DNA from: Candidatus Poribacteria bacterium
GTDB lineage: Bacteria > Poribacteria > WGA-4E > GCA-2687025
Direction: 5' to 3'
Length of the DNA: 64,000 bases
Assembly (NCBI GenBank): GCA_028818695.1
Contig: JAPPNK010000007.1
Coordinates: 1 to 64,000 of the forward strand
Shown here piece after piece: positions 8,729 to 16,480 of this stretch. Positions within the stretch are counted from its first letter, which is position 1, and every line of letters begins with the position of its first letter. The notes beneath the pieces are model-generated. The model had not been told where the DNA came from. It did no database searches and worked only from the letters and a program-made list of their open reading frames with translations. Position numbers and translations under genes: made by a program.

Positions 8729-9503
8729 TGTTTGTGAGACCGATGATTGGATGTTTTTGGTAATAGGCTTCCTTTTCGATGTCGTCTACAACGGCGTATG
8801 TCCATTTCAAACCGATGAGGGTTTCGTTTGTGAGCCTGTAGTCCACGCCGGCGGACAAGATTTGCGTTGGAGCGGTACCGTTTAGATCAGCGTCTTGCAA
8901 GCCGTTGAACGTTTCGAGCGGCGGTGCATCCGGCGGCTGCGTTCCTGTAAAATTCGATTCGTAGTAAAGATCGCGTATTTTGACGAAGGAAAGACCGATT
9001 CCGCCGCCGAGATAAGGGGTGATTTTTCCGCCGGCAACAGGAACGCCGTAATAGACATTGAGAGCGAGAGTGTCAGTTTCCAATCCGCCGACGGAGGATT
9101 GGGAGTTGGATTGAATGTCGATGTCTTTATACTGGATGGTTTCTCCATAAAGGTAAGAGATCGAGTTGAAGTTCTGCTCTAGGCTGGCGTTGCGGCGGCT
9201 GTAGCGGAGCTCGAGTCGACCGCCGCTTTTGAACATGCGCCCGACAACGGCTTGGACAAGGTAGCCGGGGTCGGTTTCAAGATCATACAACCAACGGTAA
9301 CCTTTGGGCTTCCCGTCGGGCAAATTGGAAAAGTCTCTGTGCGGATAGAGGGCGATGTCTCGATTGCGTCCGTTTTGCTCCATGACGGGCAGATTGTCCG
9401 CCCCAGCTCCAACGCTGAAGTACCATCTATCTTTCTTCATCTCATCGGCAGAAGCGGCGAGGACGGCCGCCCCCGCAACCAAGAGCGTTGTTAGAAATCG
9501 CAT
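8661..9503 (-). CDS. Outer-membrane beta-barrel protein (paralogue 1)
   Basis: A 280-residue protein with signal peptide MRFLTTLLVAGAAVLAASA, then barrel strands opening DRWYFSVGAGADNL. ATG 9503 was chosen because TAGGAG lies 8-13 nt upstream and it places the signal peptide at the N-terminus. Strand-like repeats include GRLELRYSRRNA, TPYLGGGIGLSFVK, LSAGVDYRLTNETLIGLKWTYAVVDDI and NHWSIGIEVKYLLGE at the end. It is closely related to the products at 9621 and 11730. Its last 68 nt, ending at the stop codon, are identical to those of 9621. Function unknown. The fold suggests an OmpW/Opa-like small barrel. Confidence 0.75.
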   Translation of the reverse strand: MRFLTTLLVAGAAVLAASADEMKKDRWYFSVGAGADNLPVMEQNGRNRDIALYPHRDFSNLPDGKPKGYRWLYDLETDPGYLVQAVVGRMFKSGGRLELRYSRRNASLEQNFNSISYLYGETIQYKDIDIQSNSQSSVGGLETDTLALNVYYGVPVAGGKITPYLGGGIGLSFVKIRDLYYESNFTGTQPPDAPPLETFNGLQDADLNGTAPTQILSAGVDYRLTNETLIGLKWTYAVVDDIEKEAYYQKHPIIGLTNITRFSGMNHWSIGIEVKYLLGE

Positions 9504-9620
9504 CGTCTGCGCTCCTACACTGACAGCCAACTTGCGCCCGCAACAGCCGTTTCATCAAACGGGCAAAAGAGCGGTTTTAAAAAGAAACGCCGGCGCGCGT
9601 TCACGAACGGGCGAGTCTTG

Positions 9621-9688
9621 TCATTCTCCAAGCAGATACTTGACCTCAATCCCAATCGACCAGTGGTTCATGCCGCTGAATCTTGTGA
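9621..9688. repeat. 68-nt exact direct repeat (copy 2), 3' end of barrel gene
   Basis: Identical to 8661-8728, covering the stop codon and the last strands of the barrel gene. Confidence 0.85.
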
Positions 9689-10463
9689 CGCTGGTGAACC
9701 CAGGCTTCGGATGGATCTGGTACAGGTCTTCCTGTTCAATATCGTCCACAACGGCGTAGGCGTATTTCAACCCGACGAGCGTTTCGTTTGTGAGCCGGTA
9801 GTCCACGCCTGCAGATAAAATCTGCGTTGAAACGACGCCGGCGACATCCACATCTTGCAGGTTGTTGAACGTTTCAGGCGCCGGCCCGCCAGGCTCCGCC
9901 GTTCCCGCGTATTGAGATTCAAAGTACACATCGGTAGCTGTGGCGCGGGAAAGCCCTACGCCGAAGCCCAGATAAGGCGTGATTTTCTCGTCGGCGACAG
10001 GGACGCCGTAATAAGCGTTGAGAGAGAGCGTGTCGGTCAACAGATCCCCAATGCCCCACTTCGGCGTCCCAACAATCTCCGTTTCCCTGCCCTTGATTTC
10101 ATCGCCGTAAAGGTAGGTACTCTTTTTTTCGCCATGCTCTAAGGCGGCGTTTCGGCGGTCGTAGCGTAGCTCAAGCCGCCCTCCGTTTTTAAACATGCGT
10201 CCGACAGCGGCTTGAAACGCTTGACCCGATTCGGTTTCCACAACGTAATGCCATCGGAATCCGTCCGGCTGTCCGCCGGGCAGATGAGAGTAGTCCAGGT
10301 CTGGATAGGCGACATCGTCGTAGCTGTATCCGTTTTGATCCAGCGTCGCCGTCAAGTTCAGACCCGCCCCGGCGCTGAAGTACCATCTGTCCTCCGCCTC
10401 TTCAGCCGAGGCGAAGAAGGCAGCCGTTGCCGCAACGAAACACACTGCCGCTATTCGCGTCAT
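9621..10463 (-). CDS. Outer-membrane beta-barrel protein (paralogue 2)
   Basis: A 280-residue paralogue of 8661, the same length. Signal peptide MTRIAAVCFVAATAAFFASA, then EDRWYFSAGAGLNL. Two ATGs lie 6 nt apart. I chose 10463 because GGAGG is then 7 nt away, whereas only 1 nt separates it from the ATG at 10469. Shared strands with 8661 include LELRYDRRNA, TPYLGFGVGLSRA, LSAGVDYRLTNETLVGLKYAYAVVDDI and the identical C-terminus SRFSGMNHWSIGIEVKYLLGE apart from its first residue context. Loops between strands differ more than the strands, as expected if loops face outside and diversify. Function unknown. Confidence 0.75.
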   Translation of the reverse strand: MTRIAAVCFVAATAAFFASAEEAEDRWYFSAGAGLNLTATLDQNGYSYDDVAYPDLDYSHLPGGQPDGFRWHYVVETESGQAFQAAVGRMFKNGGRLELRYDRRNAALEHGEKKSTYLYGDEIKGRETEIVGTPKWGIGDLLTDTLSLNAYYGVPVADEKITPYLGFGVGLSRATATDVYFESQYAGTAEPGGPAPETFNNLQDVDVAGVVSTQILSAGVDYRLTNETLVGLKYAYAVVDDIEQEDLYQIHPKPGFTSVTRFSGMNHWSIGIEVKYLLGE

Positions 10464-10472
10464 TTGCATGCC

Positions 10473-10620
10473 TCCGTTCCCAAAGTTCCTGCCGATTCTA
10501 TCTGATCAAAAATGTATTGTCAACGCTCCGCCGACTCCACTCCGCCGGACGACAGGATCTGCGCCGACGACGAAGGGGCCGGCATCCATCTGAAACAGAT
10601 GAGCAGACTGCGCCCGTTTG
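10473..10620. repeat. Duplicated gene junction, copy 1
   Basis: The sequence from the upstream region of the 9621 gene through the 3' end of the 10506 gene is nearly identical to 11022-11160, which has the same arrangement relative to the 11056 gene. It covers the intergenic segment and the last 35 codons or so. Confidence 0.7.
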
Positions 10621-11012
10621 TTGATTCGGTGGGCGGAAATCGGCGCGTCAATCACTGACCACACCTGAAAGCCAAGAAGTATAAAGAATCCAGTGCGCAT
10701 ACGAGTATCATCTTCGAGTATTGCGTCAGCGAACATCCAAGCTCCAAACACAGCGCCCCCGAGTTGAATTGCGCCTTTTCCCCATTCCCCGTTGTATGCC
10801 TGGCCAGCTCCTGGAAGGACTAAGGAAAATATGAGAGCGAGACGAGGGTTTTTCTGAGGGGCGTATGTCATCTGGTTGTCTGTCATTGACCCGTTGGTCT
10901 TCATGCCCTCTATCTCCTCTTGGGCAAAGGCATGATGGGTTCCGATGAACGCCGTCAAGCACAAGACCGCGGCAATTTTCGCAGTCAAGGTCGGGCTTAT
11001 AAATCGTGTCAT
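10506..11012 (-). CDS. DUF5683-like small membrane protein (paralogue of 11056)
   Basis: A 168-residue protein with an N-terminal hydrophobic signal (about residues 9-30, ending THHAFAQ). A DUF5683-type segment follows: NPRLALIFSLVLPGAGQAYNGEWGKGAIQLGG (about 56-87), a pattern of helix, PGAGQ-Y-N-G turn and helix. Two further hydrophobic stretches precede IDAPISAHRINKR. ATG 11012 is preferred over the TTG at 11018 because GGAAG lies 7 nt before it. The C-terminal residues AHLFQMDAG to ALTIHF are almost identical to the 11056 product. It lies between barrel genes on the same strand and is probably co-transcribed. The family has no assigned activity that I can name. Confidence 0.65.
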   Translation of the reverse strand: MTRFISPTLTAKIAAVLCLTAFIGTHHAFAQEEIEGMKTNGSMTDNQMTYAPQKNPRLALIFSLVLPGAGQAYNGEWGKGAIQLGGAVFGAWMFADAILEDDTRMRTGFFILLGFQVWSVIDAPISAHRINKRAQSAHLFQMDAGPFVVGADPVVRRSGVGGALTIHF

Positions 11013-11021
11013 TGGCAAGCT

Positions 11022-11160
11022 TCCGTTCCCAAAGTTCCTGCCGATTTCTACCTGATCAAAAATGTATTGTCAACGCTCCGCCGGCTCCACTCCGCCGGAC
11101 GACAGGATCCGCGCCGACGACAAACCGCCCGGCGTCCATTTGAAACAGATGAGCGAACTG
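11022..11160. repeat. Duplicated gene junction, copy 2
   Basis: Near-identical to 10473-10620. Differences are a few substitutions plus one extra T in the intergenic part. It joins the 3' end of the 11056 gene to the upstream region of the 10506 gene. Confidence 0.7.
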
Positions 11161-11712
11161 CTCCTCTCTGTTGATTCGGGAGGCAGAAATCGGCGCGTCA
11201 ATCATGGACCACAAGGAGGAGCCAAGCCATAGCATGCCCCCAACTGCCAGATGGAGTAATTTTGACCAGCGCGTAATGGTCTCGCTGTTGCTTCTCCAGA
11301 GCGACACCCTTTCGTCTATTTGGCCAAGTACCAGTATGGCTCCTACCGCAAACCCCATGAATTGAACCGCGCCTTTCTCCCGGTCCCCGTTGTAGACCTG
11401 CCCAGCTCCTGGAACAAAAAACGACAGGGCGAATGCGGTACCAGGGTTTTTCTTATGAACAGCCAATTTCTGACCGCCGATCATCGGCTCTCTGGTCATG
11501 CGTTCTACTTTGTCTATGTCGTACACAAAGATATTGCCGTCCCTCATTTGGATTTTCAGAGACTTGCCCGGTATCTGCTCAATGATGATCCCGCGGAGAA
11601 TGCTGCCGTCTTTCAGGTAAATGACATCTTCCATCGCCTGCTGCGCAGACGCTTGCGAAGCTCCCAATCCCATTAATGCAGCCAAGCAGAAAAGGACGCC
11701 AAAACGCCGCAT
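11056..11712 (-). CDS. DUF5683-like membrane protein with N-terminal SH3-like segment
   Basis: A 218-residue protein with signal peptide MRRFGVLFCLAALMGLGASQASA. A small beta domain follows (DVIYLKDGSILRGIIIEQIPGKSLKIQMRDG, about residues 28-60), resembling the short Sm/SH3-like barrels seen before DUF5683 in surface-associated proteins. Then comes the DUF5683-type unit NPGTAFALSFFVPGAGQVYNGDREKGAVQFMGF (about 89-121), two more hydrophobic segments and IDAPISASRINRE. It shares its C-terminal 30 or so residues with the 10506 product, which lacks the beta domain. It lies in the barrel gene cluster, so an envelope role is likely. Activity unknown. Confidence 0.65.
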   Translation of the reverse strand: MRRFGVLFCLAALMGLGASQASAQQAMEDVIYLKDGSILRGIIIEQIPGKSLKIQMRDGNIFVYDIDKVERMTREPMIGGQKLAVHKKNPGTAFALSFFVPGAGQVYNGDREKGAVQFMGFAVGAILVLGQIDERVSLWRSNSETITRWSKLLHLAVGGMLWLGSSLWSMIDAPISASRINREEQFAHLFQMDAGRFVVGADPVVRRSGAGGALTIHF

Positions 11713-11729
11713 GTTTTCTCCTATTCAGA

Positions 11730-12569
11730 TTAGAGCGCGTATTTGAGGGCGAAGGCAAGCGACCACTGCCGGTTGCCGCTGAAAACGGTTGTGTTCTTCA
11801 GGTCTTCGATCGGATGCTCCATATAATCGGAAATCGATTCAATCTCTCCGATGACCGCATAGCTCAATTTCAAGCCTGTCAGGAGGGTGCGGGTGAGCTG
11901 GTAGTCGACTCCTGCAAGGATGTTCGTTGCGAAGGCGGTTTCTGAAAAGTCTTCGCACTGGGAGCTGTCGTATTCGCTCAGCGCAACTCCGTCGGCGTCA
12001 ATGTAGTTGACTCGGAAGAAGAGATCGGAGATGTTCACTCGAGCGACGCCCGCCCCAACGCCTAGATACGCTTTAAAGCGGTCGGCGATCGGCTGGTCGT
12101 AATAGAGATTGAGAGCGGCGATGTCGTTTGTCAGGTCGCCGATTTCCGTCTTAAAATCGGCTACGACGCCGCTGTTGTTGGGCTGGATGGCGGATTCGTC
12201 CAGGAATGTCAGGTCTTTGAAGATCTGTTCAAGCGGCTGCGTTCGGCGGGAGAAAGCGGCTTCGATGCGGGGACCGCCTTCGCCTTCCTCGTACAGCATG
12301 TATCCGACGGCGGCTTCGTCAGGGAAGACATAGCCGGCGTCCGTCTCAAGGTCGTAGTACCATCGGTAGCCTTCAGGTTTGTCGTCGGGAAAACCTGTGT
12401 AGTCCCAGTCGGGGTAGCGGGTTGTGTCGAGGTTGTGTCCGCTCATATCCAGCGCGGGACCGAAGACGACTCCGCCGCCGATTCCGATGTACCATTGCCC
12501 CGCGTTCGCTGTCAACGCTCCAAGCGCCATGAATACGGCGGCGGCCGCCGCAGCTGTGAAGGCTTTCAT
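11730..12569 (-). CDS. Outer-membrane beta-barrel protein (paralogue 3)
   Basis: A 279-residue barrel with signal peptide MKAFTAAAAAAVFMALGALTANA, then GQWYIGIGGGVVFGPALDMSG. ATG 12569 was chosen because GGAG is 8 nt away. An upstream in-frame start at 12596 would add nine charged residues before the signal peptide. Landmarks shared with 8661 and 9621 include GYRWYYDLETDAGYVF, AYLGVGAGVARVNI, ILAGVDYQLTRTLLTGLKLSYAVIGEIES and WSLAFALKYAL at the C-terminus. It is the most divergent of the three paralogues and probably the oldest copy. Function unknown. Confidence 0.72.
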   Translation of the reverse strand: MKAFTAAAAAAVFMALGALTANAGQWYIGIGGGVVFGPALDMSGHNLDTTRYPDWDYTGFPDDKPEGYRWYYDLETDAGYVFPDEAAVGYMLYEEGEGGPRIEAAFSRRTQPLEQIFKDLTFLDESAIQPNNSGVVADFKTEIGDLTNDIAALNLYYDQPIADRFKAYLGVGAGVARVNISDLFFRVNYIDADGVALSEYDSSQCEDFSETAFATNILAGVDYQLTRTLLTGLKLSYAVIGEIESISDYMEHPIEDLKNTTVFSGNRQWSLAFALKYAL

Positions 12570-12652
12570 ATCCGTTCTCCGTTTCCTGCTCTTCATTTAC
12601 GTTCATCAGATTATGGCGCAGATGGGCGGATTGTTCAAGACAAACGCCGCTC

Positions 12653-13465
12653 TTAGGGTCGGCGGCGGCCGTATTTGACATCCAATTCCCGAAGACGCTC
12701 CAAAGCCTCTTCCGTCGGCTCCTTTGCATTAAACTCGCCCGACTCATAAAAACCGCGCGTCTTCGCGTTCAGGTTGCCGTAGAAAAGGCGCGTGGATTCG
12801 TCGGAACTGCCGCGCCAAAACTGCGCCGGAATGATCGAATCCTCGCTTAAATACGGGCGGTCGGCGAATCCGTAGTAGATCTGCGCCGTTTTGCGTTCGC
12901 TCTGCGTGGGGCGCGTCGTCGCCGTGTGGAGCGCTCCAATGTTGAAGAGTATGCCCGTTCCCGCCTCGCCGTAGAGATCGCGCTTTCCGCCGCGCTCCAG
13001 CTGCTGATCATTCTCAAGGATCGGCTCGTCGACCGATTCGGGCGATATGGAAAAGCAGTGGGTCGTTTCGTCCACATCTGTAAAGTACAGCATCAGCTGC
13101 AGAAAACCGACGCGGAGCGGATGCTCCATCCAGTGGCGCGGTCCGTCCCTGTGCCAAGCCTGGTGAAACTCGCCCTCGTAAGCCTCCATGTTGCGAAGGC
13201 AGATCTCGGAAAAGCATGGGTTCGGACCCATCAGCTGCCGCAGCGCCTCCATCACAGCGGGATGCCGCACAATGCGGTCAAACGCCGGCGAGGTGAACAG
13301 CGCGTCGCAGTTGATCGTTTGATGATGCCCAAAGCGGTACCAGTGTCCGTTTGCGCGGTCGCGTTCGAACAGCGCCGTGAACTGATCCACCTCGGCGTCT
13401 GTCAAGATCTTTCCCAGCGAAACATACCCGTTCTGTTTGAAAAAACGCATCTGCGCGTCGGTCAT
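12653..13465 (-). CDS. Phytanoyl-CoA dioxygenase (PhyH)-like Fe(II)/2-oxoglutarate oxygenase
   Basis: A 270-residue double-stranded beta-helix oxygenase. The iron ligands are visible as H-x-D in QAWHRDGPRHW (about residue 110) and the distal His in GALHTATTRPTQSERKTAQIYYG (about 181), where Arg would bind 2-oxoglutarate. The N-terminal KQNGYVSLGKILTDAEVDQF is typical of PhyH proteins. The substrate is not predictable, since the family hydroxylates lipids, ectoine, halogenated compounds and others. Its ATG overlaps the stop of the coiled-coil gene upstream (ATGA, 13462-13465), so it looks like the last gene of the Zorya-like operon. A weaker alternative start is Met6 (13450). PhyH genes are abundant in Poribacteria-type genomes, so the linkage may be incidental. 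Confidence 0.85.
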   Translation of the reverse strand: MTDAQMRFFKQNGYVSLGKILTDAEVDQFTALFERDRANGHWYRFGHHQTINCDALFTSPAFDRIVRHPAVMEALRQLMGPNPCFSEICLRNMEAYEGEFHQAWHRDGPRHWMEHPLRVGFLQLMLYFTDVDETTHCFSISPESVDEPILENDQQLERGGKRDLYGEAGTGILFNIGALHTATTRPTQSERKTAQIYYGFADRPYLSEDSIIPAQFWRGSSDESTRLFYGNLNAKTRGFYESGEFNAKEPTEEALERLRELDVKYGRRRP

Positions 13466-14118
13466 ACGTTGCCCTTTCCGCTGGGTTGGAGGCGCTGTCG
13501 GAGCCGCTCCATCTCCCGTTCCACCCGCTCCGTCCGCTCCTGCGGCGCCGATTCGTTTGCCGATGTCCTGTTCAGCTCGCGCTCCAGCTCCTTCTTCTCC
13601 GCTTTTATGTCCATCTGACGCGCTATGCCGCTGTACTTGTTCTGCGTCTGCGCCGCCTCATGCTTCAGTATCCACATCTCATGCTGCCGTTTCAGCCGTT
13701 CAATTTCATACATATCTTCTTCGTTGCTTTTTTTGAGCAGTTGAATCATCGCTTCAATCGAGCGCATATCTTTTTCGATTCTGCCGCATGCCTCCATCGC
13801 AACCACTTTTTGCCGGATGCGCTCTCTGGCTTTCTCCTCCTGGTTTTGTAAAAGCGCGCTCTCCGCCGCGCCTCCCGCCGCAACGGCGCGCCGCTTGTTT
13901 CGTTCCAATTCTCCGCCCCATTCTTGAAGCGTCTTCTCCGCCTCTCGGATATGGCGCCGCCGTTCTCCGATCTTCTTGACCTCGTTAATGACGGCGCGCA
14001 AGAAACGCTTGTCTGTTTTTGAAGATGTTGGAGCCGCCTGTTTGCGCGGAGGCTTCGTTTCCATTCGCTTGCGCAAACTGGCGAAGCGTCGGTTCTGTCC
14101 AAAATCCGGCAGCTTCAT
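13462..14118 (-). CDS. Coiled-coil protein, candidate cytosolic partner of Zorya-like motor 1
   Basis: A 218-residue, highly charged, almost entirely helical protein with strong heptad character from about residue 35 to 215 (EKARERIRQK, EIERLKRQHEMW, EKKELERELNR). No nuclease, ATPase or membrane motif is visible. It starts MKLPDF and keeps L15, M19 and K22 in register with the HNH protein at 16481, which starts MKLPNF. Outside this N-terminal motif the two proteins are unrelated. The start overlaps the zorA1 stop by 4 nt, the position where ZorC/ZorE-type effectors sit in Zorya loci. I infer that it works with the motor, perhaps as an adaptor or DNA-binding tether. I know no described Zorya subtype with such an effector. 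Confidence 0.6.
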   Translation of the reverse strand: MKLPDFGQNRRFASLRKRMETKPPRKQAAPTSSKTDKRFLRAVINEVKKIGERRRHIREAEKTLQEWGGELERNKRRAVAAGGAAESALLQNQEEKARERIRQKVVAMEACGRIEKDMRSIEAMIQLLKKSNEEDMYEIERLKRQHEMWILKHEAAQTQNKYSGIARQMDIKAEKKELERELNRTSANESAPQERTERVEREMERLRQRLQPSGKGNV

Positions 14119-15617
14119 TCTAAATCTTTCGCCATCTGAACGACCTCCCGCAGCTTTTCAGTGAGCGGCGCGTAATCGTCCACAAACTTTTCAGACAAAT
14201 CCGCCAGCTGACGACCCAGCGTGATCAACGACTGTTTCAGAGCCGCCTCAAGACTTTTCTCCAAATTGTTCATGGCTCTGCTCCGCTCCATCATCAACCG
14301 ATCAAAGCTTTCGCCGATCTTCTTGACCGACTCCGCCACCGACCTATTCATAGCCGACATATTTTCATCGATCTTAGGAAGGTTTCGATTGATGTAAGAG
14401 GCGGAGTTTCCAAACGACTCCAGTTCGCCCCCCAGATTTGAGGCGCCCTCCGACAACGCTTTCAGCGCCGGCGCCAGCTCCCGCGCCGGCTTGCTCACCG
14501 CGGCGAGCGTCTCCTCCCGCGCCGCAATCTCCTCAACAACGCGCTCAAGACGCGAGGCGGCGTCGGCAAACAGAGCGCTCTGGTTCAACAACCCGCCCAT
14601 CGCCTCCTGAAGATCCATGAACGTCTGACGACTGGCTTCCAGCGTTTCGCTGGAGAATCGGATGCGCTCGTCCAAGCCGCGGCTGATCTCGCCGGCGGCC
14701 ATCTGAAACGCCCCAGACGCCTCGCTCAGATCGTCTTTCAGCTGCGGAAGCGCCTGATTTGCCGACGCGGCAGAATCGGCAAACGATTGAAACTCGCCCC
14801 CCAGATCGGAAGCGCCCTGCCGCAGCGCTTTCAGGGTCGACGCCAACTCCTCCGCCGGCGCCGCGAGACGCGCGACGCTCTCCTCCCGCGTCTCCAGCTC
14901 CGCCAACGCCGCGTCGAGACGCTCCGCAATCGAACTGAACGCGCCGCTCCGCTCCACAAACGCGCCCATGAACTCCTCGGACGCTTTCAGCGCTGCGATG
15001 GCGGCGTCCAGCTGTTTCGACTGCTCCTCCACCTGTTTTGCATGCGCCGTCTGCCACAGATAAAGGCGGCCGGCGGCGTCGTTCAGCTGCCGAAAGCTCT
15101 CGGCGCACTGCGCGTTGATCTCCGCGTTGAAACCTTCTACAAGGCTCTCCATCGCCGTTTTCAGCGCCGCAACCGATTGATCGGACACCTCCGCCTCAAA
15201 CGCTTTGAAGTCGCCGCGCAGCTTCTCCGACTGGTCAACCAGGCGCGCGTTGCCTTCATGGAGCGCTTGAGCAATCTTGTCCAGCCGCTCCGTCAACGGC
15301 TCAAGCGGATCGGGCGCGTCCGCGTCCTTCTGCCGTATCTTGAGAACGACAGCGGTTCCCATGCCGAATACGGAGGTGATGAAGGCGAAGCGGAGGCCGT
15401 CTAAAAGGCTGCTCGCCCCTTTCTGCAGCTCGGCGATGCCGCCCGTTTCGGACAGCTGAATCCCAAGCAGGCTGAAGCAGACGCCGACGAAGGTTCCAAG
15501 CACCCCCAGCATTGTCGCTAGATGCGGCAACCGCTCTTTGTCGACCAACTTCTTATTTTGCCATATGACAACCGCGACGATGCCGGCGCACCAAACGGCA
15601 GGAAAAATATAGTTCAT
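14115..15617 (-). CDS. ZorA-like MotA/TolQ/ExbB-family motor protein (motor 1)
   Basis: A 500-residue inner-membrane protein. Three membrane helices occupy about residues 3-20, 33-53 and 70-93. The MotA/ExbB-type pore motifs are LATMLGVLGTFVGVCFSLLGI and LLDGLRFAFITSVFGMGTAVVL. The remaining 400 residues form a long helical tail, as in ZorA of Zorya systems and unlike MotA, TolQ or ExbB. The tail holds two imperfect long repeats starting ERSGAFSSIAERLDAALAEL and NQSALFADAASRLERVVEEI. The C-terminus, LSEKFVDDYAPLTEKLREVV, is conserved with zorA2. It starts 12 nt after zorB1 and overlaps the downstream effector. It is expected to form the proton channel with ZorB. Confidence 0.85.
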   Translation of the reverse strand: MNYIFPAVWCAGIVAVVIWQNKKLVDKERLPHLATMLGVLGTFVGVCFSLLGIQLSETGGIAELQKGASSLLDGLRFAFITSVFGMGTAVVLKIRQKDADAPDPLEPLTERLDKIAQALHEGNARLVDQSEKLRGDFKAFEAEVSDQSVAALKTAMESLVEGFNAEINAQCAESFRQLNDAAGRLYLWQTAHAKQVEEQSKQLDAAIAALKASEEFMGAFVERSGAFSSIAERLDAALAELETREESVARLAAPAEELASTLKALRQGASDLGGEFQSFADSAASANQALPQLKDDLSEASGAFQMAAGEISRGLDERIRFSSETLEASRQTFMDLQEAMGGLLNQSALFADAASRLERVVEEIAAREETLAAVSKPARELAPALKALSEGASNLGGELESFGNSASYINRNLPKIDENMSAMNRSVAESVKKIGESFDRLMMERSRAMNNLEKSLEAALKQSLITLGRQLADLSEKFVDDYAPLTEKLREVVQMAKDLE

Positions 15618-15629
15618 TCGCAGCTCATC

Positions 15630-16451
15630 TCATTCGGCGTCAAAGCTCTCCCGCGCCTCCTTAAAATCTTCATACAGCTCCTCAATCAGCTCAATGCGTT
15701 TTTCGGCGCTGATGCGTATGCGAAACTCCACGCGGCGCGACCTGCGCTTGTCCTCGCTCTTGCCGCTCTCTTTAATGAGCTTGCCGTCCCTGTCCAGACG
15801 CTTGCTGAACGACAGCCCGTTGGCGGTCATGCGTTCCTGTATCCATTCCAGGTTGTCTCTCACGACGCGCCTTGGGATCTGCAGAACATATTTGAGCGTT
15901 GAGCGGGTGCGGTCTTGGGACAGCTCCATGTTGTTGAAGTACGCCTCATTCGGCGATACAGACTCTTGCCACTCGCTGGAGGTATGCCCCTCAATGCGTA
16001 TCTCTTCGATCTCGGATCGATACTTGTCCTGGGCGAGAATGCGAACATAGCGCGGGAAAAAATCGTCCAGAATCGCGCGGAACCCAGCCGGAAGACGAGA
16101 GCTGCCCTGCCTAAAAAGCATGCCGGGGTCTTGAAACCGAATCGAAAGCGTGTCAGGGTCGATCTCGGCGTTCCACTTCTTCAGATCGCTCGTTTGCTCA
16201 AATTCTTGGCGCAGGTCTTGTAGCAGCTCCTTCTGAAGATTGCGGTAGGTCTCCGCCGCCTCCTGGACGCTGTCGCGCTGCCGCTCCACTTTTTCTCTCT
16301 GCTTGTCCGCCTCCGCTTTTTTCTGCGCCGCGTCGATCATAAAACTGATCGAAACGAACAGAAAAACCGCCATCAGTACGGTCATCATATCCGAAATGGA
16401 GAGCCACTGACCCTCGTTTTGGTCGCTGTTTCGGCGGAAGAGATTGCGCAT
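15630..16451 (-). CDS. ZorB-like MotB/OmpA-family motor protein (motor 1)
   Basis: A 273-residue protein with one membrane helix near residues 20-42. It is preceded by WLSISDMM, whose Asp is the candidate proton-carrying residue, as in MotB and ZorB. A coiled linker follows (QKKAEADKQREKVERQRD). The C-terminal OmpA-like peptidoglycan-binding domain shows RIEGHTSSEWQ (about residues 152-162), LSQDRTRSTLKYVL and RRSRRVEFRIRIS. This architecture matches ZorB rather than flagellar MotB. It lies 29 nt after the HNH gene of motor 2 and 12 nt before zorA1. The gene order B-A here is the reverse of A-B in motor 2. The ZorB2 copy at 17269 is clearly homologous, sharing DDFFPRYVRILAQDKY-like and EIRIEGHTSS segments. 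Confidence 0.87.
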   Translation of the reverse strand: MRNLFRRNSDQNEGQWLSISDMMTVLMAVFLFVSISFMIDAAQKKAEADKQREKVERQRDSVQEAAETYRNLQKELLQDLRQEFEQTSDLKKWNAEIDPDTLSIRFQDPGMLFRQGSSRLPAGFRAILDDFFPRYVRILAQDKYRSEIEEIRIEGHTSSEWQESVSPNEAYFNNMELSQDRTRSTLKYVLQIPRRVVRDNLEWIQERMTANGLSFSKRLDRDGKLIKESGKSEDKRRSRRVEFRIRISAEKRIELIEELYEDFKEARESFDAE

Positions 16452-16480
16452 CGTTAAGACCTGCTCCTAGCATATTGGGA

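Noticed and set aside
12653-13465. PhyH gene as a recognised Zorya effector
   Set aside because: There is no precedent that I know. Co-transcription alone is not evidence of function, so it is listed only as a finding.
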